Position numbers and translations under genes: made by a program. This document shows positions 46,701 to 58,605 of a DNA stretch of 64,000 nt, piece after piece (positions within the stretch are counted from its first letter, which is position 1; every line of letters starts with the position of its first letter). This DNA comes from Burhinus oedicnemus (Eukaryota; Chordata; Aves; Charadriiformes; Burhinidae): positions 899,105-963,104 of the forward strand of contig VFFE01008422.1 of assembly GCA_008921705.1 (NCBI GenBank), read 5' to 3'. Below the pieces are notes generated by a model that ran no database searches, was not told the origin of the DNA, and saw only the letters and a program-made list of their open reading frames with translations.

Positions 46701-47938
46701 AGTAATTATTCTGTGGAGAAGTTACTGGAATACCTGATGGTCCTGTGCTGGATTTTGGTGTTTTGATGAAAATATTGATTTGACATGTCATGAAAAAAAC
46801 CCCACATTTCTGAAACTACAGGATTCATGTTTTTTGAGTCATCTCCTACAGTATTGCAAAGAACAATGGACAAAATTATGCCTGCTTACCTACACAGATA
46901 TCAATAAGGTTGCAGGATTTGCAGGATTTGCTGTTTTAGGACTTTAAAGGTGGCCTAGGTGTCTCAAATTCTGCTTCACTTGTGTTATGTGTTGCATTCT
47001 TCTGCTGCCCTTCACTTCAATATTTACTGCTGACAAACAGTTAAGTAACGGAAATGTTCTCACTTAGTACTCACTTGGGTATAGTATGATCATCTTTTGT
47101 ATGAATTAAGATGTTTTAAAAACGTGCTACATACTAGATATTTTTTTAATACAACTTCCTATATATGTTGGTTTCTAGATAAAAAACCCATCCAAAATTG
47201 TACACATCTCTTGTTTGTACTTGAATAATGTTTTTTACTTCTGGACATCTCAAGTAAGCACCAGCAGCATAAATACTCAAAGAGTCATACAGTTCTCTGT
47301 TAACCACTCCTGTGAAATGGCTCAGGATTAATTCCATTTTTGAAAAGGTGGAGTAAGGGATACTTGAAAATTTGCTTCCTGCAGTGAATATTTGACCTGC
47401 TAAAATGTGAAGACTGTATTTTTTGAGAAAAAACATCTAGTTTCAAACAATTTTTAGGCATTTTACTATTACTTACATTGTAATACAAAGGGGTTTTTTG
47501 CATACCATGATCCTGAATATCGAAGGTACAGTAACAGTTTGGAACTAGATTCTAGCTTTTAAGTATAAAGCCTGGTTTCATTTGGTACTCCTCTCGGATT
47601 GCCCCAGGAAAATGCTGCCCCTCTTTCAGCAGCCCTCCTACTAATGTTACTTGTGCTGGTGACAAAGGCTCTTAGAGCCCTGCTCATCCTATTTCCAGTA
47701 ATCAGCAGTAAGCAGTAAGTGAACCTCAGCTGGGTTGGCTCTGCACCCTTTCCATGGTGCAGAGGGAGGGGAGGCTCTTGCACTGTCCCCACTTACTTAG
47801 TTGTCCTTCATTAAGGGTCTGGAAACTGTTCAAGAAACCTGCAGGCTGCTCAGCCCTGTAAATGGGAACACTGCAGCAGACAGTTCCTTATTGTACAGAC
47901 ATTACACAGAAGCAAGGCCTTGGGTGCATACTTGAGGA
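43733..47938. other. Unassigned stretch of 4.2 kb
   Basis: A C-rich low-complexity run lies at about 43800-43828. No repeat family or credible coding frame is recognised. Frames of about 100 codons at 44816, 45482 and 46297 show no recognisable protein. Confidence 0.4.
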
Positions 47939-48495
47939 TTTCACAGAATCATTGAGGTTGGAAGGGACCTCTTGAGATCCTGTAGTCCAATCTTCTTGCT
48001 CAATGCAGGATCAACTACAGTAGGTTGACCAGGACTGTGTCCAGTTAGCTTTTAAATCTCTCCAAGGATGAAGACTCCACAACCTCTCTGGGAAACCTGT
48101 GTCATTGCTCAGTCTCCCTCACAGTAAGTGTTTTCTTGTGTTCAGATCAAATTTCTTTTCTTCAGTTTGTGCCCATTGCCTCTTGTTTTCTCAGTCGACA
48201 CCACTGTCTCCCTCACCCTCATTCCCTCCCTTCCATCACGTGTTTATGCACATTGATAAAATCCCCTGGAGCCTTCTCTTACCCAGGCTGAACAGCCCCA
48301 GCTCTCTCAGCCTGTCCTCCTACAAGAGATGCTTTGGTCCTGTAACCCGCTGAGTGGCTCCACACTGGACTTGCTTCTGTCCATCTCCCTTTTGTGCTGG
48401 GGAGCCCAGAAGTGGACACAGCACTCCAGATGTGGCCTCACTAGTGCTGAGTAGAGGGGAGGGGTCACTGCCTTGACCTGCTGGTGATGCTTTTC
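47939..48495 (-). mobile_element. CR1 3' portion, old copy
   Basis: The left edge is the 3' terminus (TTTCACAGAATCATTGAGGTTGG). The minus-strand copy reaches into the ORF2 C-terminal region near 48495, with many substitutions and small gaps. No open frame of note remains. Confidence 0.88.
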
Positions 48496-49835
48496 CTAGT
48501 GAAATCCAGAAGGCTTCCTTGCCTTGAGAGTGCATTAGATTTGTTGTTTCATACTTGAAAAGCAGCATCAGCCTGAGCACAGGAAGACCTGCCCAGTAGT
48601 CAGCCCTCTGACCAGCTGTTGAGAAAACTTTTTAAAGCATATTCTGCAGCATGACCTGATTTCCAAATGTAGTAGGGCTTATGTTCATTCATCTTGCTGT
48701 CAGGACACTCCACACAGCACAGAAAACAGTTCAGCAAGCAGAATATAAGCCCCAGGTGGCAAAGCCTGAGAAATGAGTTAAATATAATTCTATGAAACAG
48801 CTCTAATGGTCATGGCAAACAGAATTCTTATGTTAACCTGAGAGATGATTATGTTTAGGTTTTTTTCTCCCTTTTTAGTGGCTGTGTACAAGACAAAAGA
48901 TATATTCTTCATTTTAAAATGTAAAGAAAGAGAATCAGATTGCTTTTCCTGGCAACTACTAAACTCAGAATTCTCCTTCTCTGCAACTCAGCCATGCACA
49001 CACTTATAGATATATTGTCATTACTTGAGCATCTTTCCATCACCTATAGCAAATATAAAAGTGTTGTTGTATGAATGCCTCTGTCCTCACACACTTCCCT
49101 GCTCCCTGGGATCAGAAGTATAAGTCTTCTAACATTGCTACTTATCTGGGAAAAGAAAGAAATAGCAGAGTAAAACATACTAACATTTTCTGATCTTAAA
49201 AATTTTGGCACCCTTTTAAGGGGCAACAGATCTTTGTATCCTGAAGATGACTATTTGGGACTATTTGCAACAGAATTAACGGAGTGTGGGCCTTCTGCAA
49301 TTTCAGGGCACCAGTGCCATGTTCAGCTTTAGAGAAACTTCACTTGCCTGTGTAATACTTCTGCTTCTGTTTGTTTTTTTCAAGTTGATATAATATATAT
49401 GGTGTTTCCTCACTGCAATGAAAAGATCCTAGAAAGATTTTTGGAGGCTTTTGAAATAAAAGCTGGCCTGACACTTTTAAAAATGAACAAACATTTCATT
49501 TTTTTTTTTAGATAACCTGGAGCTGCAGCCACTATAACTCAGGATAGAACTCATCTCTTCTGTGTTTCTAGCTGTGGTCTCCACCAGTAATTATGAGACG
49601 TACAGGAATTTAAAAATTTCTCAAACCTTATGTTAAAGTTAGATTACTGAGTAGCAGGAGGGTGTAGTAGAATTTTTAACTTGTGCTTCAACATAAATAA
49701 TATTTAAGAGAAAAAAGAATAGAAAAAATGAGAAAAAAATCAGGGAAAAAAATAATACAGAGGAGAAAAAAAATGTAATGACTGTTATAACAGAAAACCT
49801 GACAAACAAATTATAAATCATTTTTGCAAGTTGTT
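48496..49835. other. Unassigned stretch with A-rich run
   Basis: No gene is recognised. A purine-rich, A-rich low-complexity run lies at about 49707-49776, just upstream of the next CR1. Confidence 0.4.
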
Positions 49836-50627
49836 TAAGAACTATATGCATGGCAATCCCATGTACAAAAGGGAACTATATGCATGGCAATCTCATGCAC
49901 AAATATAGGCTGAGCAGACAGTGGATTGAGGGCAGCCCTGAGGGGAGGGACTTGGGGGTGTTGGTGGCTGGGAAGCTGGACATGAGCCAGCAATGTGTGC
50001 TCACAGCCCAGAAGGCCAGCCTGGGGTGCATCAAAATAATTGTGGCCAGCAGGTTGAGGGAGGTGATTCTGCCCCTCTACTCCATTCTCGTGAGACCCCA
50101 CCTGGAGTACTGTGTCCAACTCTGGAGCATAAGAAGGACATGGGACCTGTTGGAGCAGGTCCAGAGGAGGGCCACGAAGATGATCAGAGGGTTAGAGCAC
50201 CTCTGCTATGAGGACAGACTGAGAGAGTTGGTGTTGTTCAGCCTGGAGAAGAGAAGGCTCCAGGGACACCTTAGAGCAACCTTCCAGTATCTGAAAGGGG
50301 CCTACAAGACAGCTGGAGACAGACTTTTTACAAGGGCATCTAGTGATAGGACGAGGGGTAATGGCTTCAAATTGGAAGAGGGTAGATTTAGATTAGATCT
50401 CAGGAAGAAATTGTTTACTCTGAGGGTAGTGAGGCACTGAAACAGGTTGCCTGGGGAAGCTGTGGAGGCCCCATCCCTGGAGGTGTTCAAGGCCAGGTTG
50501 GATGGGGCTTTGAGCAACCTGGTCTAGTAGGAGGTGTCCTTGCCCATGGCAAGGGGGTTGGAACTAGATGATCTTTAAGGTCCCTTCCAACCTAAACCAT
50601 TCTATGATTCTATGATTCTAAGAACTA
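49836..50627 (+). mobile_element. CR1 3' portion with 9-bp target duplication and duplicated 5' junction
   Basis: The CR1 body is about 49845-50618, ending in the octamer tail ATTCTATGATTCTATGATTCTA. TAAGAACTA occurs at both borders (49836-49844 and 50619-50627), which is a 9-bp target duplication. The 5' junction is tandemly doubled: GAACTATATGCATGGCAATC occurs at 49839 and again at 49873, and both units include target bases plus the CR1 5' end. The subfamily is that of 7803-10957. It is among the less diverged copies, with an open C-terminal frame. Confidence 0.92.
49897..50440 (+). pseudogene. CR1 ORF2 C-terminal remnant
   Basis: The region after RT motif C is open to a TGA ending at 50440, where tryptophan is usual (RVVRH then stop). 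Visible landmarks are [59 protein letters not shown] text and [24 protein letters not shown]. It lacks the endonuclease and the catalytic RT motifs because of 5' truncation. The frame extends upstream into the duplicated junction only by chance. Confidence 0.85.
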
Positions 50628-52009
50628 GATTTGTCCTAACGTGGTCCGGACTTCTCTGAGCAATTAAAAGCATGATGCAGTCATACAGAAATGTGGCTGA
50701 ACACAGAACCTTTTTTCAAAGGCTTAGTTTGTGTTAAAGCATTATAAAAACAGTTGAGGTTTTCCATGTGAACTGACTGAGTAGTCTTAAAATGTTATCC
50801 TTCCATTCAGTTCTCAGCCCAGAGGGCCTGATTTATGACTAGGAATGGATCTGTGCTTGGAAGATATGAAGAGCCCACTATGGGAAAACCTTACAGAGCA
50901 CAGGGCAGGCAAAGGGTAAACCAGACAACACCAAGATTTCAAGGCAGCTGTCAACTTACTGATGAGAAAAGTCTTCAGCAAATGGGAAATGGTTTGATAT
51001 TAATAACATATAGTTGAAATACAACCTTCAGCAAAGTCTGGTCTGTTCTTAGTTTTAGAGTTTCAGTGGTGAGAACATTGGTTGTCTACAGGTGAATAAT
51101 AACTGGTTTAGACATTAAAACTGAGAGAAGTTCTGCTTAGGTTGCCTCTGCTGAATTAAAGGACCTTGGAAGCTCAGATTTATGGTAAAGTGTGATTGCT
51201 TACTACCCATATCTTTCCATTTGAGCAGTAACCCCAGAGACTCCATGCCATAGCTGTTCTTCCTTGTCTGTGAGCTATATAAACAAGGGCCACATTGCTT
51301 CTAATTTCAGTTTTCTTCAGCATCAAGGAAAGATGAACTGATATAAGTGGGAAAAGAGAATTAGTTACAAATTGCTATGAATGGTCTGATTTGGGAGATC
51401 ACAGCCTGGATGTAAAAGCAATGAAGGGTAAATAGTGCCCCTAATGCTAAGAACCATGTTTGTAGAAGAACCATATCACTAAGCATTACCAATTTTGTCT
51501 AGATTGTGACTGTCATGTATTTATATTTTAGTTAGATTAGCCAGAGGACACAATAACCATTTATGCTTCTTTTATGCCAATTTTATGCTGGCTTTGAGAA
51601 AATATATGATGCTTATTGACATAGAGCATGTTGGTTCAAAATACCTTGAATAAATATAGCAGAATGAATTACAACAGTGCAGTACTTTTAATAATTCTGT
51701 ATTAACAGCCTGAAAGTTGGATTTGCAGTGCTGTAAAACTCTGGTTTGAGAACAGAGGCAGATTGGCACGTGGAGCTGAGGGACAGGGGATACATGTAGG
51801 GATATTTGGCAGCTTAAGTCCCAGTGATAGCTAGTTGTCCAGAATAAGGAAATTATAAGTATGTGATATCCAAGGTGGAAAGGTAGTCATAAAGAGAGAC
51901 ATATTGATAGTGCTACCTCCCAATGTTAAATAAAGGAGAAATTATAATATTAATGGAGATAGCCTTTGCACATCTGACTCTAGGTGTCAGAACAGTCTGA
52001 AAACCTCTG
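50628..52009. other. Unassigned stretch
   Basis: No repeat or credible gene is recognised. Confidence 0.4.
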
Positions 52010-52546
52010 TGTGGTGGGTTGATCCTGGCTGGCAGCTGAGCTCCCACCCAGTTGCTTGCTTACTCCCCCGCAGTGGGACAGGGGAGAGAATCAGAAAGGC
52101 AAAAGTGAGAAAACTTGTTGGTCAAGACAAAAACAGGTTAGTAAGTGAAGGGCAAAAAAGAAAAAAACTTAACGTGATGCAAAGGCAATGACAGCAGACT
52201 TGATGCCCAACCAGCCTCTGAGCAACAGCTGCCTTGGAAAAGCTGCTCCCAGCTTTATTTCTGAGCATGACGTTACATGGTACAGAATATCTCTTCCGCT
52301 GTGTCTCCTCACAGGCTCTTTTCCATCCCTGACCTACTCACAGTGGGAGCAGAGTGAGAAACAGACAAGGCCTCGATGCTGTGCAAGCACTGTTGAGCAA
52401 TAACCAAAAGATTATGGTATTATCAACACTGTTTTGGTTACAAATCTAAAGCACAGCACAATACAGATTGCTATGAAGAGAAATAACTCCAACCCAACCA
52501 GACACAGTACGCTCTGGTAAACAGACTATCAGTTGAAACCAGTACA
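52010..52546 (-). mobile_element. Solo LTR, TGTACTGGTTTCAAC...CACCACA type
   Basis: Read on the minus strand it starts TGTACTGGTTTCAACTG (right edge, 52546) and ends CAACCCACCACA (left edge, 52010). The left part, with CTGGCTGGCAGCTGAGCTCCCACCC and TTACTCCCCCGCAGTGGGACAGGGGAGAG, resembles a common avian LTR. It carries the shared block GTACCATGTAACGTCATGCTCAG followed by AAATAAAGCTGGG, where a TATA box would be. No target-site duplication was seen. No internal retroviral genes adjoin it. Confidence 0.82.
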
Positions 52547-53319
52547 CAGGATGGAGGAAAGGGCCAGTCATGCTGAAACCATGGCTGGAAGGAAGTTCTG
52601 TGCATTGTGACACACACTTGGATGTACCAAAATAATTATGTTCTCTTGTAAATTCATTTAGAACAGCATTTTCTACACGACTTCACTGAAGGCAGGTTTC
52701 ATGCTTGCATGATGACTTGTGGAACACAGTCTTAACACATTTCTCTGCATTTTTCACTAACATTTGAGTCCACAAAAGGTGTAAAACTTTACTGGTGGAA
52801 GAATTTCTTTACTGGTGGAAGAATTTCTCCACTGGTAAATGCAAAAGTTACTGCTCTTCATCATATTGAATGTAGGTTTAAGTACAGTGAGGGACCCATT
52901 GTAGCCAGATCAAGTTTTGGTTTTCTGGTAGGTCTAATAAGAAGCTCAGTTAATTGCCCATTCCACATTGACAGGTGGTAAGTTTGCTTTTGTGCAGGGT
53001 CAATGCTTGGTCAATGATTTGGACTGTTTTTGATGGATGCTTAAATATCTGCTTGCTGGTGAAGGGTTTATACTGATCTAATATGGTGGAGCAAAAGACC
53101 TTAGAGGATTTCTAGGTACCAGGAAAGGGTGAGTTGAGCAGGTGGATGGAGACAAACATCTGTAATTGGATTTCAGGTGTGCAGAACCTTTACTCATGGC
53201 AGCTTGAAGAGAAGGGCAGAGTGAATGTAGGGCAGATTGTACCTGCCTGTATAGATCTCTCTCCTAAGATAAAGCTCAGCACCACTTTCCCAAAGCCAAA
53301 GGGAATCCTAGAAATCTTT
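52547..53319. other. Unassigned stretch with a 20-bp tandem repeat
   Basis: A 20-bp unit (CTTTACTGGTGGAAGAATTT) occurs twice in tandem at 52787-52826 with a partial third copy. Nothing else is recognised. Confidence 0.5.
52787..52839. repeat. Short tandem repeat, 20-bp unit
   Basis: Two identical 20-bp units (52787-52806 and 52807-52826) are followed by a degraded partial unit (CTCCACTGGT). Confidence 0.85.
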
Positions 53320-55300
53320 CATAGAATCATAGAATTGTTTAGGTTGGAAAAGACCTTTAAGATCATCTGTTCTAACAATTAACCCTACTCTACCAGGTCT
53401 GCCACTAAACCATGTCTCTAAGCACCACATCTACATGACTTTTAAACACATCTAGGGATGGTGACTCAACCACCTCCCTGGGCAGCCTGTTCCAATGTTT
53501 GATAACTCTTTCAGTGAAAAATTTTTTCCTAATGTCCAGCCTAAACCTCCCCTGGCGCAACTTGAACCCGTTTCCCCTTGTCCTATCGGTAGTTACTTGG
53601 GAGAAGAGACCAGCGCCCATCTGACTACAACCTCCTTTCAGGTAGTTGTGGAGAGCAATAAGGTCTCCCCTCAGCCTTCTCTTCTGCAGACTAGACAATC
53701 CTAATTCCTTCAGCCGCTCCTCATAAAACATGTTCTCCAGACCCCTCACCAGCTTTGTTGCCCTTCTCTGGACACACTCCAGCACCTCAATTTCCCTCCT
53801 ATACTGTGGCACCCAAAACTGAACACAGTACTCAAGCTGCAGCCTCACCAGCGCTGAGTACAGGGGCACGATCACTTCCCTACTCCTGCTGGCCACACTA
53901 TTCTTGATACAGACCAAGATGCCGTTGGCCTTCTTGGCTACCTGGGCGCACTGCTGGCTCATGTTCAGCCAGCTGTCCACCAGGACCCCCAGATCCTTTT
54001 CTGCCAGGCAGCTTTCCAGCCACTTCTCCCCAAGCCTGTAGCACTGCCTGGGGTTGTTGTGACCGAAGTGCAGGACCCGGCACTTGGCCTTGTTAAACCT
54101 CACGCAGTTGGCTTCAGCCCATCGATCCAGCCTGTCCAGATCTCTCTGCAGAGCCTTCCTACCCTCCAGCAGATGAACACTCCCGCTTAATTTGGTGTCA
54201 TCTGCAAACCTACTGAGGGTGCACTCAATCCCCTCGTCCAGATCATCAATACAGACATTAAACAATGCTGGTCCCAAACCTGAGTCCTGAGGAACACCAC
54301 TTGAGACCTGCCGCCAACTGGATTTAACGCCATTCACCACAACTCTCTGGGCTCAGCCATCCAGCCAGTTTTTAATCCAGCAAAGAGTACTCCTGTCTAA
54401 GCCACAGGCTGCCAGCTTCTCCAGCAGAATGCTGTGGGAGACTGTGTCAAAGGCCTTACTAAAGTCCAAGTAGACAACATCCACAGCCTTTCCTTCATCC
54501 ACCAGGTGGGTCACCTGATCCTAAAAGGAGATCAGGTTGGCCAAGCAGGACTTGCCTTTCAGGAACCCATGCTGGCTGGGCCTAATCCCCTGGTTGTCCT
54601 TCACATGCTGCGTGAGTGCACTCAGGATGATCCATTCCATGATCTTTCCTGGCACTGAGGTCAGGCTGATGGGCCTGTAGTTGCCTGGATCCTCCTTCCA
54701 GCCCTTCTTGTAGATGGGTGTCACATTGGCAAGCCTCTAGCCACCTGAGACCTCCCCTGTTGACCAAGACTGCTGATAAATGATGGAGAGTGGCTTGGCA
54801 ACCTCCTCCACCAGCTCCCTCAGCACACTTGGGTGGATCCCATCTGGGCCCATGGACTTGTGGCTGTCCAGTTGGTGTAGCAGGTCACTAACTGCTTCTT
54901 CTTGGATTACGGGGGGTTTATTCTGCTCTTCATCCCTGTCTTCCAGCTCAGGGGGCTGAATACCCCGAGGATGACTGGTCTTACTATTAAAGACGGAGGC
55001 AAAGAAGGCATTAAGTACCTCAGCCTTCTCCCCATCCTTGTTGACAACCTTCCCCTCCACATCCAATAAAGGGCTCTCTTTTTGTTCTTAATGCATTTGT
55101 AAAAAACTTTTTTGTTATCTCTTATGACAGTGGCCAGGTTAAGTTCTAGTTGTTCTTTCGCCTTTTTGATGTTTTTTCTGCATGACCTAACTTGATCCCT
55201 ATACTCTTCTTGCGTTGCCTGCCCCTTCTTCTGAATGTGGTAAACTCCTTTTTGCCCTGAGTCACAGCAAGAGCTCCCTGTTCAACCAGGCCAGTTGTCT
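53320..55300 (-). mobile_element. CR1 LINE, least disrupted RT region
   Basis: The 3' terminus is at the left (CATAGAATCATAGAATTG). The minus-strand copy covers the RT, the linker and the region before it. It is 5'-truncated near 55300, after GAGCTCCCTGTTCAACCAGGCC. The subfamily is that of 1-957 and 26948-27179. Coding disruption within the RT is limited to three stop codons. Small indels occur only upstream of 55066. It is probably one of the youngest CR1 copies here. Confidence 0.95.
53405..55066 (-). pseudogene. CR1 ORF2 reverse transcriptase with three nonsense codons
   Basis: One reading frame runs from 55066 to 53405, 554 codons including the terminal stop. It is interrupted only by TAG at 54737-54739 (tryptophan usual), TAG at 54521-54523 (tyrosine usual) and TGA at 54353-54355 (arginine usual, a likely CpG change). 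Landmarks are [37 protein letters not shown], motif A YLDFSKAF, motif [15 protein letters not shown] and motif C FADDTKL, then [14 protein letters not shown] near the end. All three catalytic aspartates are intact. There is no endonuclease in this copy. It is inactive as it stands. Confidence 0.93.
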
Positions 55301-57009
55301 TTCCCGTTCAAAAACACACCTCAAACAGTCACTGCAATTAGCAGGATGCTGATACAGGAAATAATTGTCCATGTCCTGCAGAATACCTCATTCTACTGAG
55401 TGCCAGGTAGCACTTGTTTTCAGTAAAGGTTTTAATGACCAGGTCATCTCTCAGTTAAAAGATTTCAGACATGGGCATTTCACAGTCTTTAGCAGCAGGG
55501 ATACAGTTTTATCCATAATATAAAGAGGCATTCCAGAGAGATAGAGAAAGAGAACTCTGCTATTAAGTGGCCCCGTGTTTCTGAGAGTAAATTAAATGGC
55601 TAAATTTACTGCTTAAGAGACATTTACTGTTCCTTAGCAGCCATGATAAAATTTTGGTGACAAATTTTCATTGTGCTCATCCACCCACAGTGGTCTGGTT
55701 TTATCATTTCAAAGTCTTCGTCTTCTACTGTACACACAGGTGATCCCATTAACCTCAATGGGATGAGAACCCACAACAGAGTGTCTAGAGGTGGAAACCT
55801 CTAAAACATGGAGGTACAGGGGCTGAACAGAAAAACATGCTGAATTCTGGAATGAATCAAGTGTGCTGAGTTCTAAACCAACAAACTGCAGCTTCAGGCA
55901 GGAAGCAGCCCCTTTTAGTCTGTGCCTGTACTACTATAGCAGCAGACTCCACTTTGCAGTATATGACTATTCTGCAAAGAACTCAGTTATTTTGTCAGCC
56001 TCTCACAGTGCCTTTAGAAGCACATGAACTGACAGCTCTCCAGTGTACAACTTCTGTGCACTGTCCTCGCTTCCATTTCATTCATTCATTCACATCTGTG
56101 CAGTATTAAAACACATTGTGTACCATATGTTAGTCAATGGTCCTGTATTTTTACCAGATTTCTTCTATAAACTATGAGCCCTTCCCCTTCTGAAGGATTC
56201 ATGTCCTTAGCTTGTATTTCTGAGTGCATGTCCCTGAAGTTTCTTACCACTGATTTGAGCACAATGGAATGTCAGTATTCGGGTGGCCCTGTTGGCAGTG
56301 CAGAGTCCTTGTAATCTCTGGGTGGTCAACTCTGTGCCAGATTTCTTACCTGTGATGAAAACGCTGATTTGCTCCAGAAGAACAGACAACACAGAAGTCA
56401 TATGAAAGGGATTCTGCTGGGAACAATTTTGCTCAGAACTGTGGTCCTACAAAATACTTTTTCCTAATATGTAAAACTCCTAAGCATACTTCCAAGATTT
56501 TTCCCCACTGTTTCTCTAAATATCTTTTGTCCACTTACAAATAACAGCAACATAAAACCAAATTTTCTGCAGCAGAGACAAACCCAGTACTGTTGGATTT
56601 CACGTATAGTTGAAGACTTAAAAAATAAAACAAACTCTGGTATTGGAAACAATGTATTGACCAGACTCCTCTTATTGTCCACATCAAGAGGTGGCATCCT
56701 TTTTCCCAGGGCAGACATTACCCTTTATGAAGGCAGGAAGGATAGTCACGTGCCCTAACATCTCCACCAAATCGCATGAGCAATGATGTAACCAAAACAC
56801 TAGCATTCCTGATTATGTGCTGGGTGCACACACACACACACAGAGACATTGTCATTAGCTATGGAGAAGCAACATGCTTGCCCCTATTTCATGGTGAGAT
56901 ATGCAGATAGCCCTCATACCATGGCCAGCTAAGTACCCCACCCAGAATATTCCTCTGGCTGGTCTCAAAGTGGCTGAGCTGTTTTAGTACCTAGTGGCTG
57001 CTTGGCAGA
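55301..57009. other. Unassigned stretch
   Basis: No repeat family is recognised except a (CA)8 run at about 56827-56842. Open frames are short. Confidence 0.4.
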
Positions 57010-58605
57010 CTGCAGGTTGTGAGGAGACCAGTGGGAAAGTGAAGAGCAAGAAAACTTACCCCTTGTAGAGGAGGACCAAGCCAGGAAACATTTCAACAAC
57101 CTGGACATACAGAAGTCCATGGGACCTGGTAGGATGCACCAATGGGTGCTGAGGAAACTGGCCAATGCCATTGTGAAACTCTCTCAATCATCTTTGAAAG
57201 ATCACGGCAATTAGGGGGGCAAAAGGTGCTCCTAAGGACTGAAAGAAAGCTAATGTCGCTCCTATCTACAAAAAGAGGAAGGAGGAGGATTTGGGGAACT
57301 ACATGCTTATCAGCCTCACCTTTGCTTCTGGGAAGGTGATGGACAAAATAATCCAAACATGTAAAGGACAAGAAGGTTATTTGGAGTAGTCAGCATAGAT
57401 TTATGAAGGGGAAATCATTCCTGAGCAATCTGACAGCCTCTATGATGAGATGAGTGGCCTGGTGCATGACAGGAGAGCAGGAGAGGTTGTTTTATCTTAA
57501 CTTTAGCAGGGCTTTCCACACTGTCTCCCACCACACCATCCTAGACAAATTGATGAAGTACTGACTAGATAAGTCAAAAGTGAGGCAGAGTGAAACCTGG
57601 CAGAACTGCCAGGCCCAAAGGGCTGTGATCAGTGTCACAAAGTCCAGCTGAAGGACAGTCATCAGTAGTGTACCCCAGGCACTGATACTGCGACCAACAC
57701 TGTTTAAACTTGCCATTAACGATGGGACTGAGCACACTCTCAGCAAGCTTGCATGTGATACAAAACTCGGAGGAATAGTTAATATACCAGATGTGTGCTG
57801 CCATTCAGAGGGACTTCACAAGAAATGGGCAAAAGGAAACCTCACTAAGTTCAGCAAAGGGAAATTCAAAGTCCTGCCCCTCAGCAGGAATAACCGCAGG
57901 CACCAGTATACACTGAGGGCTGGCCAGCTGGCCAGCAGCTCTGTAGAGAAGGATCTCAGGGTCCTAGTTGAACATGAGTCAGCAATGCACTCTTATGCAA
58001 AGAAGGGCAGCAGCTTCCTGGGCTGCACTAGAAAAACCTTTGCCACCAGGTCAAGCAAGTGATCCCTCCTCTCTTCTCAGAACTGTACACCTGTAGTGCT
58101 GAGTCCAGTTTTTGGCTCCCCAATACAAGGGAGACATGGAGATACTGGAGTGAGTCCAGTGCTGTGCCACAAAAGTGTTGAGGGGACTGAAGCATCTTTC
58201 ATAGAAGGTGAGGCTGAGGGAGCTGGGTCTTGTTTAGCATGGAGAAGAGAAACCTCAGGAGGATCTTGTACATTTGTAAAAATACTTGACAGGAGAGTGT
58301 AAGGATGATAAAGCCAAACTCTTCTCAGCAGTGTGCAGTGATAGGACTAGAAACAATGAGAATAATCTGAAATACAGGAAATTACACACAATGTAAGAAA
58401 AAACTTTTTTTATGGTAAGGGTGATCAAACACTGGCACAGGTTGCCCAGAGAGGGTGTGGAGTCCCCATCCTTGGAGATATTGAAAACTCAACTGGAGAT
58501 GGCCTGGGCAACCTGCCTCAGTTGACCCTTTCCTTGTCTGGAGGGTTGCAGTAGACGATCTCCAGAGGTGCCTTCCAGCCTCAGTGACTTCACATTTCTA
58601 TTCTA
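57010..58605 (+). mobile_element. Old, degenerate CR1 copy
   Basis: This plus-strand copy of about 1.6 kb starts near the pre-RT linker and ends close to a reduced octamer tail (CACATTTCTATTCTATGC). It has many stops, frameshifts and losses. Recognisable pieces are KSMGPGRMHQWVLRKLAN-like text, GNYMLISLTF, a motif A remnant YLNFSRAFHTVSH (aspartate to asparagine) and a motif C remnant ACDTKLGG (one aspartate lost). The 3' part includes AAACACTGGCACAGGTTGCCCAGAGAGG. It belongs to an older subfamily than 22412-25370 or 53320-55300. Confidence 0.88.
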
